A stretch of 64,000 nt of DNA from Christiangramia sp. OXR-203 (GTDB taxonomy: Bacteria > Bacteroidota > Bacteroidia > Flavobacteriales > Flavobacteriaceae): the NCBI RefSeq assembly GCF_034372165.1, contig NZ_CP139698.1, forward strand, positions 2,604,001 through 2,668,000, given 5' to 3'. Position 1 is the first letter of the stretch. Each line of letters opens with the position of its first letter. Positions 9,692 to 19,044 of the stretch are shown here, piece after piece. A program made the position numbers and the translations under genes. The notes under the pieces were generated by a model. That model was not told the origin of the DNA, did not search any database, and worked only from the letters and a program-made list of their open reading frames with translations.

Positions 9692-10610
9692 AATGATTAA
9701 TTAAACTTTTAATACCATGGTCCAAACTTATCAAATCTCTGTTTAATATACCTTTCATTTTAGATATATCTGGACAGCGTCTGGCCATATCACCTTCAGC
9801 TAAGGGCGGTAAAAATTCAATTCTGCTACCAGATTTTGAAATTTTAATAATTTTTTTTGCCAATTCAAGAATTGAAATTTCATCATCACTACCAACATTT
9901 AATAGTTGGTTTTCATAATTAGGATCTTCTAAAGTTCGCAAGGTAACTTCTACATTGTCTTCTACATTACAAAATGTTCTTGTTTGAGAACCATCACCAT
10001 ATATCCTAATTGGCTGATCTTTAAGAGCTGCTTTAATAAATCTAGGAATCACAAAATCTTCACTTTGATTTACACCATAGGTATTGAAGAACCTGAATAT
10101 CGTATAATTTAAACCGTGTTCTTTTTGATAGGATTTAAAAAAAGATTCTCCCACGTTCTTAACGATGGCATAAGGAAGTTTGGAATTAAGTGGTGTGGTA
10201 TTTTCTTTTTGCGGAATTTCAAAAGGCTCTCCATAAACTTCGGAGGAACTGGCGTAGAAGACTCGTTTAACCCCAGTTTCTAGAGAATAATGAAGAATAT
10301 TCTTTATTCCTTCAATATCATTTAAAACCTTTAAAGGGTTGCTCAAAGTTCTTTGTACCCCAACCATGGCCGCATAATGAAATACATAATCAAATTCAAA
10401 CTGATTAAAGAGTTCCTCTACAAAAATCCTTTCATTTACGTCTCCCTTGATGAAAATTAGATCTTCACTCTCTACAATTTTTGACCTTTTACCTGTTAAC
10501 AGATTATCAACGACAACGACCTTATAATTTTTATCTGATAAGGCTTTAGCCAAAGCACTTCCAATATTGCCTGCACCACCTGTGACAAGAATAAAATTTA
10601 ATTTTTCCAA
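9675..10610 (-). CDS. NAD-dependent epimerase/dehydratase (extended SDR)
   Basis: This is a nucleotide-sugar-modifying short-chain dehydrogenase of 311 residues. The NAD-binding motif is GGAGNIGSALA (about 10-20). DVNERIFVEELF, HYAAMVGVQRT, ASSSEVYGEP and the catalytic YAIVK (about residue 147) follow in the order of the GalE/UXS family, and FFNTYGVNQ with YGDGSQTRTF completes the picture. It probably makes a sugar nucleotide for the locus; 4-epimerase, 4,6-dehydratase or UDP-xylose-type activity cannot be separated by eye. The only usable start is TTG at 10610, overlapping the upstream glycosyltransferase by 13 bp. Confidence 0.85.
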   Translation of the reverse strand: MEKLNFILVTGGAGNIGSALAKALSDKNYKVVVVDNLLTGKRSKIVESEDLIFIKGDVNERIFVEELFNQFEFDYVFHYAAMVGVQRTLSNPLKVLNDIEGIKNILHYSLETGVKRVFYASSSEVYGEPFEIPQKENTTPLNSKLPYAIVKNVGESFFKSYQKEHGLNYTIFRFFNTYGVNQSEDFVIPRFIKAALKDQPIRIYGDGSQTRTFCNVEDNVEVTLRTLEDPNYENQLLNVGSDDEISILELAKKIIKISKSGSRIEFLPPLAEGDMARRCPDISKMKGILNRDLISLDHGIKSLINHYEGRD

Positions 10611-11554
10611 CCTTTTTTAATTTTTTTGATTAAGGGAAAGAATCTGATATATAGACTGTGTTTTATCTTATAATAATATTTCAATTCGACAAATATTCCA
10701 TACTGCTTGAATAAAAAACTATAATTTTTAATAATATCTTTTTCAATTTTATTATAGTGCAAGAAAATTTTTAATAAACGCCATTTGAAATAAGAGTAAT
10801 GAGCAATATTGTTGACGTTTAAACTAGCTTGTAAAAGCTGATAACTATAAATTTTTGCTAATAGATTAGCCTTAGCATTTTTAGATGTTGTAATTCTAGA
10901 GTAATTATGCTCTCTATATAAGACATAACAATTAGTAACGTTCAGAAATTGATCAGCTTCCGCTATTAATCTTCCAAAAAATTCAATATCATCGTTAAGA
11001 GATAACTTTATATTCCATAGTCCCGCTCTTTTGATCATAAGCGAGGGAGTTAATAAAGAATGTATTGGAAGAAATTTTAAATTTTCACGTAATTTTACAA
11101 ATAATTGTTTTGCCTCAAAACTTTGATTAAAATCAAAGACAGAATTTGTTAACGATTCCTTTCCACAAGAATAAATTACCCAATCACACAATGCAATTGC
11201 CCTTAAGTTAGTTTCCTCCAGAACCTTTACTTGATTGGAAATCTTTTGCTTAGATAATAAATCATCATCATCCAGCCATTGAATATATTTGCCCGAACTT
11301 TTTAGAAATCCATAGTTACGACATGAAGTTACACCTTTAGGAAATTTTTGAGGTCTTTTAAAAAATTTTAAACGACTATCGCTCTTAATAAGTTCATTAA
11401 CTATTTTCTCAGTCCCATCTTCACTTCCGTCGTCGACTATTATACATTCCCATGATTTGAATACCTGATTCTTGACTGATTGAATTGTTTCCAATAATAG
11501 TTCTTTCCTATTGAAAGTAGGTATTATAATGGAAACTAGAGGATCACTATGCAT
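10598..11554 (-). CDS. Glycosyltransferase family 2
   Basis: This is a GT-A inverting transferase of 318 residues. It shows VSIIIPTFNRKELLLETI (about 7-24), IIVDDGSEDGTEKIV (about 38-52), CRNYGFLKSSGKYIQWLDDDDLL (about 82-104, the acidic cluster binding the metal-nucleotide) and a later NDDIEFFGRL. It belongs to a group of similar GT2 proteins in this locus and follows the next one by 9 bp. The C-terminus is basic and Tyr/Lys-rich (IKHSLYIRFFPLIKKIKKG), suggesting membrane contact. Donor and acceptor unknown. Confidence 0.88.
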   Translation of the reverse strand: MHSDPLVSIIIPTFNRKELLLETIQSVKNQVFKSWECIIVDDGSEDGTEKIVNELIKSDSRLKFFKRPQKFPKGVTSCRNYGFLKSSGKYIQWLDDDDLLSKQKISNQVKVLEETNLRAIALCDWVIYSCGKESLTNSVFDFNQSFEAKQLFVKLRENLKFLPIHSLLTPSLMIKRAGLWNIKLSLNDDIEFFGRLIAEADQFLNVTNCYVLYREHNYSRITTSKNAKANLLAKIYSYQLLQASLNVNNIAHYSYFKWRLLKIFLHYNKIEKDIIKNYSFLFKQYGIFVELKYYYKIKHSLYIRFFPLIKKIKKGWKN

Positions 11555-11563
11555 TAGTCAAGA

Positions 11564-12511
11564 TTACAATTGAAACAATTTTGCAATTAACAAAGAATAA
11601 ACTTTGTGAAGGAATAGACCTATTCTTAACCTAAAAAAAACAAAGGGATTAAACTTTTGCTTTTTAGATTGCTTTAATAATGCTTTAACTAAATCCGGTC
11701 TTGGCTGTGATATTAAAAAATTTTTACCAAAAAAAATAATACTCCTTTTTGTATGGAGATTATTACTATTAAGAAAATTAAAAATTTTTATTCTTATGAT
11801 TGCTGATGTCTTGATTTTATCATAGTTTTTATCATCACCCATGGTAAGACTATCGTAATGCTTTCTATATTTGAATAAGTATTTATTAACTACTGAATAG
11901 CTATCTGGAAATAAATAACCTAATCTTACAAATAACTCCCATTCTTCGGCATATTTGAGCGTTTCATCAAACCTAAAGTTATTTATAAAATTCATTCGAA
12001 ATAATGGACATAAACTATTAATTCTAATATCACCAGTCAATACTGAATCTCCCAAATGAGCAGAATGCATGTTCAATTTAGGATTTATAATTCTTTCTTC
12101 ACCTTTATTTCCTACAATCTTTTGAAATTTACATACAGTGAAATTTATTTTGACATTATTCAAAAGAGGTTTTATCTGCAGCTCCAATTTTTCAGGATGC
12201 ATAATATCATCATCATCAAAAAACTGAATAAATTCTGCATTTCGTTCAGCTGCCAGGTCTAATCCGTAATTCCTTGTCCCGGAAAGTCCGCGTTTATACT
12301 TATCTTTTTTCTTGTAGTATTCGAATCTGTTATCCTTCTCTAAATATACACCAATTACCTCTTCAGTCTCATCTATAGAATGATCGTCCACAATGAGACA
12401 CTCCCAATTAGTATAGGTCTGAGCCATGATTGAATCCAGCGTTTCTCGAATAAGATGCGCCCGGTTAAAGGTGGCAAGTAGGATCGTTATTTTGGGCTTG
12501 TCTGAAGTCAT
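11564..12511 (-). CDS. Glycosyltransferase family 2 (paralogue pair, member 1)
   Basis: This 315-residue GT2 has ITILLATFNRAHLIRETL (about 8-25), CLIVDDHSIDETEEV (about 38-52), GTRNYGLDLAAERNAEFIQF followed by FDDDDIMHPEKLELQ, and a late YAEEWELFVRLGYLFPD. It is clearly similar along its length to the next upstream gene (12518-13462): both share VDDHS, an extra loop 'AEN/RNAEFI-FFDDDD' and MHPEKL. The pair therefore looks like a tandem duplication that has diverged. It starts at ATG 6 bp after that gene. Confidence 0.88.
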   Translation of the reverse strand: MTSDKPKITILLATFNRAHLIRETLDSIMAQTYTNWECLIVDDHSIDETEEVIGVYLEKDNRFEYYKKKDKYKRGLSGTRNYGLDLAAERNAEFIQFFDDDDIMHPEKLELQIKPLLNNVKINFTVCKFQKIVGNKGEERIINPKLNMHSAHLGDSVLTGDIRINSLCPLFRMNFINNFRFDETLKYAEEWELFVRLGYLFPDSYSVVNKYLFKYRKHYDSLTMGDDKNYDKIKTSAIIRIKIFNFLNSNNLHTKRSIIFFGKNFLISQPRPDLVKALLKQSKKQKFNPFVFFRLRIGLFLHKVYSLLIAKLFQL

Positions 12512-12517
12512 GAAAAT

Positions 12518-13462
12518 CTATCTTCCCAAAATTAAAAGTTTATACATGAATTTTATATAAAACTGATGAAATTGAATGATCCAGTTAAATTTAAATCGTT
12601 CCATGGAGGAATACGAACTGGATGATTTCACAATTTTCACAACTTTAACTAGATACTTCTTGTTATGGTTCTCCAGTAGAAATTGCCGGGTTAAAAATGC
12701 AATACTTTTTTTATTTACTATTTTCTCTTTATCCAGGAAATCCCAGAGTTTTTCATGAATTACAATTTCTGAGCCTCTTTTTAATAACCTTGAATTATTC
12801 TCACCGGTAAGTGACTGCTGATGATCTCTGTAGTAAAATAGCGTAGCATTTAAATGAAGCGAGACGGGCTGATATTTAAAAAAAATCCTGAGAAAAAACT
12901 CCTTTTCTTCGCCATAATTGAGATTTTCATCAAATCTTTCAGTCTTCAGCAAATCAGCTTTTAGCAAAGTGCTACCAATGTTCAACCTTATTTTCGTAAA
13001 TAGGAAATCCTCCGCGACAGTTTGACTTTTCTCCTTTTTTACATTATTTATTTCTTTGTAATTAACTCCAGACTGAAACCGTTCAAAATTACAATAACTT
13101 ACTGATGCTTTCGGATCATTTTCTAAAGCTTTCAGCTGCAGAGACAATTTTTCCGGATGCATCAGATCATCATCATCGAAAAAATGAATATACTCTGCAT
13201 TTTCAGCTATCGCCATTTCCAATGCCATATTCCTGCAACCAGAAGGACCCTTTTTGTAGGTGTTTGCTCTCAGATAATAGTTAAATCTGATGTCGTTCTC
13301 TGTAACATTATGCATAACCTTTGATGTATCGTCTGTAGAATGATCGTCAACTACAATACATTTCCAGTGCGTTAGGGTTTGTTTTTGAAGAGATGCAATA
13401 GTCTCTAGCAGGAGACTAGAACGATTATATGTAGCTATTAATATAATAAGGTTTGCAGACAT
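12518..13462 (-). CDS. Glycosyltransferase family 2 (paralogue pair, member 2)
   Basis: This 314-residue GT2 has LIILIATYNRSSLLLETI at the start, CIVVDDHSTDDTSKV, GCRNMALEMAIAENAEYIHF followed by FDDDDLMHPEKLSLQ, and NYGEEKEFFLRIFF as the acidic acceptor-side motif. It resembles 11564-12511 throughout. The last 40 residues are hydrophobic and basic (FNWIIQFHQFYIKFMYKLL), typical of transferases at the inner membrane. It lies 8 bp from the preceding gene. The sugar transferred is unknown. Confidence 0.88.
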   Translation of the reverse strand: MSANLIILIATYNRSSLLLETIASLQKQTLTHWKCIVVDDHSTDDTSKVMHNVTENDIRFNYYLRANTYKKGPSGCRNMALEMAIAENAEYIHFFDDDDLMHPEKLSLQLKALENDPKASVSYCNFERFQSGVNYKEINNVKKEKSQTVAEDFLFTKIRLNIGSTLLKADLLKTERFDENLNYGEEKEFFLRIFFKYQPVSLHLNATLFYYRDHQQSLTGENNSRLLKRGSEIVIHEKLWDFLDKEKIVNKKSIAFLTRQFLLENHNKKYLVKVVKIVKSSSSYSSMERFKFNWIIQFHQFYIKFMYKLLILGR

Positions 13463-13470
13463 CTTTTTAT

Positions 13471-14307
13471 TCAGGATTCAAGGAGCTGTTTTAAAAGTCG
13501 ATAAGTCTTTTTTTCTCTAGGATATATCTTCCAGTACTTAATCCAGTAAATTATGGAAAATAGTTTATTTTTTTTTGAATGATTATTAATGAGTCGCATA
13601 TAACTATAAGCATTCTCATTCATTCTTACTCTATTGTCTTTAATTGACTGCGGTAAATAACTTTTATAAAGGTTGAAAAACAATTGATTAGAGCTTTTCC
13701 AGTCATCTCCTTTCGAACCGCTTGAGAAATGTTCGATAAGTATTTCTCTGGTTACTTTAATTTTATATCCTTTGTTTCTGCAACGCATCGAAATAGCCTG
13801 ATCATAGTTGTGAAATCCATGAATTCTTTCATCAAATTCTAATCTTGAATCCTTATGAAGGGCAACAAAAACACCGTCAATCACCACCACTTCTTCAAGA
13901 GCATTTGCAAATCCCCTATCAATTCGTTGTGTTTTGCCCGAATTATAGTGTTGTATAAGATTCATTACCCAGTTATCAGGCTCATTCTCCCACCATCCGG
14001 TTGGAGTTTTTGTTTTTGTTTTAGATCCAGCAATCCCTAGCAATCCTAACCGTGCGTCGTCTTCAAAATAATCTGTCAGTAATCTTCCCCAATCTTGTGT
14101 ATGAAATTTAATATCCTCGTGAATACATAAAACAATATCGTTTTTTGCTCTTTTTAATAATCTGTTATATACTATTGCAATACCTTCATTATATGCGTTG
14201 TACTGACAAAGAAACTCGTATGAATCAATTCCAATAGTATTGGCAATATTATCCCTTAAATTTTTTAAAAGATCTGGATTTACCGAACATACAATTATGG
14301 ATAGCAT
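13471..14307 (-). CDS. Glycosyltransferase-like family 2 (Glyco_tranf_2_5 type)
   Basis: This 278-residue protein begins LSIIVCSVNPDLLKNLRDNI and carries YNAYNEGIAIVYNRLL, then IVLCIHEDIKFHTQDW (about 76-91) in place of the usual DDD motif. GLLGIAGSKT and VDGVFVALHKD follow, then GFHNYDQAISMRC. This layout matches the GT-A subgroup in which an HED motif sits at the nucleotide site. It is flanked closely by GT2 (8 bp) and GT14-like (9 bp) genes. Function is inferred from fold only. Confidence 0.75.
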   Translation of the reverse strand: MLSIIVCSVNPDLLKNLRDNIANTIGIDSYEFLCQYNAYNEGIAIVYNRLLKRAKNDIVLCIHEDIKFHTQDWGRLLTDYFEDDARLGLLGIAGSKTKTKTPTGWWENEPDNWVMNLIQHYNSGKTQRIDRGFANALEEVVVIDGVFVALHKDSRLEFDERIHGFHNYDQAISMRCRNKGYKIKVTREILIEHFSSGSKGDDWKSSNQLFFNLYKSYLPQSIKDNRVRMNENAYSYMRLINNHSKKNKLFSIIYWIKYWKIYPREKKTYRLLKQLLES

Positions 14308-14316
14308 TAATATCTT

Positions 14317-15186
14317 TTAGGCGTTTAATTGTGTTAATAATTCTTTTGAAATAGGTAATTCAAATTTTCTTGCGAAAAACGCATCAGAATTTTGCAGCTT
14401 TGCCAGATCAGTCAGATCCAAAATAGCGGGATTATTGCCGTTTCGTGGTTTCCAGTCAATATATCTAAGATTGTTATTTCTAATTGTATTTTTTAATGGA
14501 GAATTCATCAGAATAGTTTGAAAATAAAATTCTTCTGAACATAGGGTATGCCTGAATCGTTTTAAATATCCCGGATGTTGATTCTGGAACTGCTTTATAT
14601 ATTCCGCAGCGTTTTTATTTAAAGACCACCATGTGGAGCCCCCATAAACAGGAGGAAACCAGGCCGGAAAGTTTCTTTTAACATTTAACCTTTTCTGATA
14701 AACCAGAGCTTTGTTAATCCACCTAATTTGCCTGTTATCCTTGTAATTAAAAACATCGAATAGATTATAATACTCAAGACGGTCTAGACCTCCATTGTTC
14801 GCCCAACCCCTAAAAGGCACTTTGAAATTCTCAATGTAATTTAAATGAATTTTTTCTAAAAAGAATCTTTTGAATTCTTCAGGCTTTTTAATTGGGAAAT
14901 CATGACCGCTGATTAAATGAAAATAGTAATTTTCACTATCCTCTGATGCAAGTTTGAGAAGGTGTAGTATAGATTTCAAGTGGTTAATTCCTCCCCAGTT
15001 CACTTTATAAATTTGACATAGACTTTGTACGTTCGGATAGGCTAACAACTGTTGAAGCTCCGAATCTGAAATTATACTTTTTTTATCCAGGTGGATATAT
15101 ATCTGGAAATCATCATCAAAAAAACTAATGATCTTCTCAAGATGAAAATAATTCTTATAAGCTGTTATGAGTATAGCCTGTTTCAA
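14317..15186 (-). CDS. GT14-like (Core-2/I-branching type) glycosyltransferase
   Basis: This 289-residue protein matches the bacterial 'beta-1,6-N-acetylglucosaminyltransferase' group. It has AILITAYKNYFHLEKII (about 4-20), FQIYIHLDKKS (about 27-37), VNWGGINHLKSILHLL (about 64-79), YYFHLISGHDFPIKKPEEF (about 89-107), GSTWWSLNKNAAEYI and ThLCSEEFYFQTIL-like residues near 215-230. GT14 enzymes work without a DXD motif, consistent with its absence. It may add a branch to the polysaccharide. The start is TTG at 15186, the only plausible one. Confidence 0.78.
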   Translation of the reverse strand: MKQAILITAYKNYFHLEKIISFFDDDFQIYIHLDKKSIISDSELQQLLAYPNVQSLCQIYKVNWGGINHLKSILHLLKLASEDSENYYFHLISGHDFPIKKPEEFKRFFLEKIHLNYIENFKVPFRGWANNGGLDRLEYYNLFDVFNYKDNRQIRWINKALVYQKRLNVKRNFPAWFPPVYGGSTWWSLNKNAAEYIKQFQNQHPGYLKRFRHTLCSEEFYFQTILMNSPLKNTIRNNNLRYIDWKPRNGNNPAILDLTDLAKLQNSDAFFARKFELPISKELLTQLNA

Positions 15187-15191
15187 AAAAT

Positions 15192-16022
15192 TTAAAATTT
15201 GAGGGGTAGTAGTTTCTTAACAAACCTAAGAGGCTGTAACAACAAGTATCCAGTTTTGAATTCAATAGCTTTTTCCTTCTTTAGCTTATTTAACTCCTCC
15301 TGTTCAATCCTTTGTAAAAGATGATCGATAAAAAGTGAATGATGCTGAATGTATAGGTTTTCATGCTTCTGATAGATATACCTTAAAAGATCATATTTTC
15401 TGGAATTGGCTTTTTTACTTACAGAATCTTCTCTCATTCTATAATGAAACAATATTTCCGGAATCACATGGGTTTTACCCCCATTCATATGCAATCTTAT
15501 AAAAAACTCCCAATCTTCAAATCCATGTATCATTTTTTCATCATAACCACCTGCCTGCCTCCAATCAGATTTTCTGAACATAGAATTGCTTAAAGTGGCA
15601 TTTTGAATTAAAAAATCTTTCAAATCGCCGCCTGAGGGTTTAAATATTCTAAATTTTTCATCGCTTTGGAACCACCTGGCATAACAGGTAACAGCTTTCA
15701 CATTTTCGTTTTTCTGAAGAACCTCAATGGCTCTATTGCAAAAGGAGGACTCAAAATAATCATCACTATCATGTACCAATATATATTTACCAGTAGCTGC
15801 AGTTATACCAGCATTACGTGCGGCAGAAGGCCCTCGGTTTTCCTGAGTGAGTAATTTTGTAATTCTTGGTTCCAGTCTTTTTAAAATTGTCTTGGTTTTT
15901 GCATCGGAACCATCATCTACCACGATCACTTCAATATTCCCGTAATCCTGATTTAAAGCTGAGTCTACGGCACTTTCTACAAATTGAAAGTCATTGTAGC
16001 AAGGGATTATAATACTTATCAT
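15192..16022 (-). CDS. Glycosyltransferase family 2
   Basis: This GT-A transferase of 276 residues has ISIIIPCYNDFQFVESAV at the N-terminus, VIVVDDGSDAKTKTIL, ENRGPSAARNAGITAATG then YILVHDSDDYFE (the DSDD metal site, about 82-90) and HGFEDWEFFIRLHMNGGK (about 165-182, the ED catalytic motif). The ATG at 16022 begins directly at the conserved strand. A TTG at 16034, next to the upstream stop, would add four residues and cannot be excluded. Substrate unknown. Confidence 0.87.
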   Translation of the reverse strand: MISIIIPCYNDFQFVESAVDSALNQDYGNIEVIVVDDGSDAKTKTILKRLEPRITKLLTQENRGPSAARNAGITAATGKYILVHDSDDYFESSFCNRAIEVLQKNENVKAVTCYARWFQSDEKFRIFKPSGGDLKDFLIQNATLSNSMFRKSDWRQAGGYDEKMIHGFEDWEFFIRLHMNGGKTHVIPEILFHYRMREDSVSKKANSRKYDLLRYIYQKHENLYIQHHSLFIDHLLQRIEQEELNKLKKEKAIEFKTGYLLLQPLRFVKKLLPLKF

Positions 16023-16034
16023 AGACTTTTTCAA

Positions 16035-17150
16035 CTAACCTAATATTTTTTTTAACTTTTCTAATTTATTTTGATTTGCGTGTTCATCCAAATAAATATT
16101 TCTTAGGGAATTTGAAAGTTTCTTATAATCCCTTTCAGAAAGATTCAATAATCGCATGGCACTTTTAAATAATTGCTCATGGTCTTCAGCAACTAACCAT
16201 TGATATTTTCCTAATCTTTCACTCATAGCACCAACATTATAACATAATACTGGAATTCCAGAGGCCATAGCCTCTAGCCCGGTTATTGGACCACCTTCAG
16301 ATACAGATGTAATCAAAAAAGTTGATATTTGATTGAAAAATAATTCCGTTTCGGTAGGTGATAATGATTCATAGTTAATAGTTATAAAATTTTGAAGTTC
16401 ATTCTCAAAAATAATAGTATTTAAATATTTCAAATAATTTAGATCACCTATTCCTTGAATGAGTAAAGATGAGCAAATTCCCATGCCGTGCAGTTTCTTT
16501 ATCAGAATTATGGCGTCCTCAATTTGTTTTTCTTTCGATAATCTACCAAATACTCCAAAATCATAGGTTCTTCGAGAATTTACCTTAAGAAGATTATTTT
16601 CGTTAGGTGTAAAAATATCCTGCACGAGGACGTTTGTTAATCCGAAATTTTGATTGAAGAAATTCTTTTGATCCTTACTCATGACGATATTGAAATGAAC
16701 CTTTGCCAAATATTTTTTTAGTTTGTTCGAAAATGCTTTCTGCTGAAACATGGTAAATTTCATTGTTATTTTAGAATCATCAAAAGCCTTTAGTATAGGT
16801 AAGGAATATTCTAAAGTTTGTGAAGTTAGAATATAAATTTTATCATATTTTCTTCTTTTAGAATACCAGTAAAGAAATTTTAAAGGTGAAGAACTTAAAT
16901 TTAAATTTCGTTTTATTTTATTGTCAAGTCGAAGAATATTTGGGAAATTTAATAGAGCAGGATAACTGAATACCTTTATACCATGATCATAAACGATCTT
17001 ATTCAGCATATCATTACTTGGTGCTAACGGTGAAAATAAATATACTTCTTTAAAAATATTGGATTGACTGAGGAAAATTGTTGAATACATTGCTTCAATT
17101 TCAGTTCCCCCAATATTGTTCAAAAAAGGACTTACGATCAATATTCTCAT
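16035..17150 (-). CDS. Glycosyltransferase family 4
   Basis: This 371-residue GT-B transferase begins with ILIVSPFLNNIGGTEIEAMY (glycine-rich acceptor loop). In the donor domain it has FGVFGRLSKEKQIEDAIIL (about 196-214), LLIQGIGDL and VSEGGPITGLEAMASGIPVL near residue 300, the GT4 E-x7-E motif as EGGPITGLE. It overlaps the upstream GT2 by 4 bp (ATGA) and abuts the next gene. This makes it one of the most secure GT4 calls in the locus; donor and linkage are unknown. Confidence 0.9.
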   Translation of the reverse strand: MRILIVSPFLNNIGGTEIEAMYSTIFLSQSNIFKEVYLFSPLAPSNDMLNKIVYDHGIKVFSYPALLNFPNILRLDNKIKRNLNLSSSPLKFLYWYSKRRKYDKIYILTSQTLEYSLPILKAFDDSKITMKFTMFQQKAFSNKLKKYLAKVHFNIVMSKDQKNFFNQNFGLTNVLVQDIFTPNENNLLKVNSRRTYDFGVFGRLSKEKQIEDAIILIKKLHGMGICSSLLIQGIGDLNYLKYLNTIIFENELQNFITINYESLSPTETELFFNQISTFLITSVSEGGPITGLEAMASGIPVLCYNVGAMSERLGKYQWLVAEDHEQLFKSAMRLLNLSERDYKKLSNSLRNIYLDEHANQNKLEKLKKILG

Positions 17151-18103
17151 AGATTTTTAAACATTATCTTTCTTATACGATACGTCCTTTTCGACCAGAT
17201 ACAAATGGTTAATAAGAAACAATGCTTTATTCTATCAAGAAATTTCAAATTTGTTTCTGTATCAATAATATTATCTCTAATATATTTCGAATTACTATCG
17301 TCTTTATTATCAATGGTTTGAAAAAAGACTAACATTAAAGACCTCTTAAAATGATTAATCAATTCCAAATCATTTAGACTAAGAGAAAATCTCAAGTTTT
17401 GAATCATGATGTAGATCTTGGACTTCATGAATATTGGATCATAAGATTTATCCAAATAAGACTTGGAATACTTATGCTGTCTATAAAGAAATAAAGGTGT
17501 ATTATTTATAACAAAATCTTTAGCATCAATTTCAAAAAAAATCCTCGAGAAGAATTCTGTTTCTTGACCTCTGAAAATATCCAGGTTAAATAGATGCCTG
17601 TTATAAAGAAAATTCTTTCGAAAAATGACAGAGGGAGTCAAAATTTCCATTCTCCACAAAACATAATCTTTGAATAAAAATTTTGTGTGGATTAAGTTAA
17701 TTTTCTGGCAAATATTTAGATTTTCATCCGTATAAATTCCTGAACAGACAGTCAAAGACGTTTGCTCACTGAAAGCGCTTAAATTACTACTCAAAAAATC
17801 TTTTAACATGAAATCATCACTATCAAACCAATTGATAAATTCTCCTTCGCTTAATTCAAACCCATAATTTCTACAGGCATTTGCTCCTTTTGGTTGGTTT
17901 GATGGTCTTTGATAGTATTTTATTCTATTGTCTTTTTCACAGTAACAATCGAGTAATTCTTTGGTATAATCCGTGGAATTGTCATCTACCACAACACATT
18001 CCCAGTGTTGATAGGTTTGGGCTATGACGGAATCCAGGGTTTCACCAATTAAATGTGACCTGTTGTAAGTGGGGATAATTATAGATACTAATCCTTTCTT
18101 CAT
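17147..18103 (-). CDS. Glycosyltransferase family 2 (second paralogue pair, member 1)
   Basis: This 318-residue GT2 has LVSIIIPTYNRSHLIGETL (about 4-22), CVVVDDNSTDYTKEL (about 36-50), PKGANACRNYGFELSEGEF followed by INWFDSDDFM, and FRGQETEFFSRIFF near 195. Residues 1-110 are almost superimposable on its upstream neighbour at 18100-19032, so the two are recent tandem paralogues. They diverge in the acceptor-binding half, as expected if each adds a different sugar. The start ATG overlaps the upstream stop by 4 bp. Confidence 0.88.
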   Translation of the reverse strand: MKKGLVSIIIPTYNRSHLIGETLDSVIAQTYQHWECVVVDDNSTDYTKELLDCYCEKDNRIKYYQRPSNQPKGANACRNYGFELSEGEFINWFDSDDFMLKDFLSSNLSAFSEQTSLTVCSGIYTDENLNICQKINLIHTKFLFKDYVLWRMEILTPSVIFRKNFLYNRHLFNLDIFRGQETEFFSRIFFEIDAKDFVINNTPLFLYRQHKYSKSYLDKSYDPIFMKSKIYIMIQNLRFSLSLNDLELINHFKRSLMLVFFQTIDNKDDSNSKYIRDNIIDTETNLKFLDRIKHCFLLTICIWSKRTYRIRKIMFKNL

Positions 18104-19032
18104 TCACCACGTAAAAAAAACTGTCCTTTATTTACAAACTTAAAAGATAAAACAGCCAGTACATACTTTATAAACCATTTAATGGTTATAAGATCAAGCC
18201 TCCCGAGATCTCTAAACAGCAAAAAATTACGTTTTGTAATCTCATGATTTCTATATAAAAACGGATATTTTTTAAGCTGCTGTTTAAGTAAGAAATATTC
18301 GGTTTCCTTTTTAGGATTTAATGGCAACAAGGTTTTTATCAACTTGTTAATTGTGAAATACAGGCTTTTAATGGTTTTCTCATTAAAATCCTGAGAAATG
18401 GAATTATCAGTCTGTCTGTATTTCGTGAGATAATCATCCAGGAAATTGATGTTGGGGTTCTCCAGCAGCCGTCGAATATGGAAATCTCTATCCTGGCCTT
18501 TAAGCAGATGCTCATCGAACAATTTTTTATCAGCAAGAAACTTCTTGCGATACATAGGATCGGGCAAGTACCAGCTTATTTTTAAAGTAATGAAGTCTTC
18601 CAGTAAATTGACGCTGTTTTTAGTCCTGATTTCTTTCCCAATAATTTCTTCATTCTCATTCATTAAAATGCTTTTGGAAACCACCATGTCTGTATTAGAT
18701 TTGAATCCATCTAATTTCCTTTCTATAAATTTCGGAGCCATGAGGTCATCACTATCAAACCAATTAACATATTTTCCTATGCTTATTTCAAAACCATAAT
18801 TCCTACAGGTATTGGCTCCTTTTGGTCGGTTCTTAGGGCGTTGATGGTAAGAAATCCTTCTATCTCTTGTTTTATAAAACTCCATCAGTTCAGCAGTATA
18901 ATCGCTGGAGCCATCATCAACCACTATACATTCCCAATTTATATAGGATTGTGCAATAACCGATTCTAAAGTTTCTCCAATGAGATGAGCTCGATTATAT
19001 GTAGGAATAATTATGGAAACCAAATTTTGCAT
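18100..19032 (-). CDS. Glycosyltransferase family 2 (second paralogue pair, member 2)
   Basis: This 310-residue GT2 has LVSIIIPTYNRAHLIGETL, CIVVDDGSSDYTAEL, PKGANTCRNYGFEISIGKY followed by VNWFDSDDLMAP, and KGQDRDFHIRRLL near residue 190 in place of the ED motif. It is highly similar over its first 110 residues to 17147-18103. The ATG at 19032 is preferred; a GTG immediately before it would add one residue. It is 12 bp from the upstream methyltransferase gene. The C-terminus contains a hydrophobic patch (WFIKYVLAVLSF). Confidence 0.87.
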   Translation of the reverse strand: MQNLVSIIIPTYNRAHLIGETLESVIAQSYINWECIVVDDGSSDYTAELMEFYKTRDRRISYHQRPKNRPKGANTCRNYGFEISIGKYVNWFDSDDLMAPKFIERKLDGFKSNTDMVVSKSILMNENEEIIGKEIRTKNSVNLLEDFITLKISWYLPDPMYRKKFLADKKLFDEHLLKGQDRDFHIRRLLENPNINFLDDYLTKYRQTDNSISQDFNEKTIKSLYFTINKLIKTLLPLNPKKETEYFLLKQQLKKYPFLYRNHEITKRNFLLFRDLGRLDLITIKWFIKYVLAVLSFKFVNKGQFFLRGE

Positions 19033-19044
19033 CACGTTTAAAGC

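Noticed and set aside
18446-18799. 117-codon plus-strand ORF
   Set aside because: It lies entirely antisense to a clear GT2 gene (18100-19032) whose frame carries all family motifs; no domain is visible in the antisense product.
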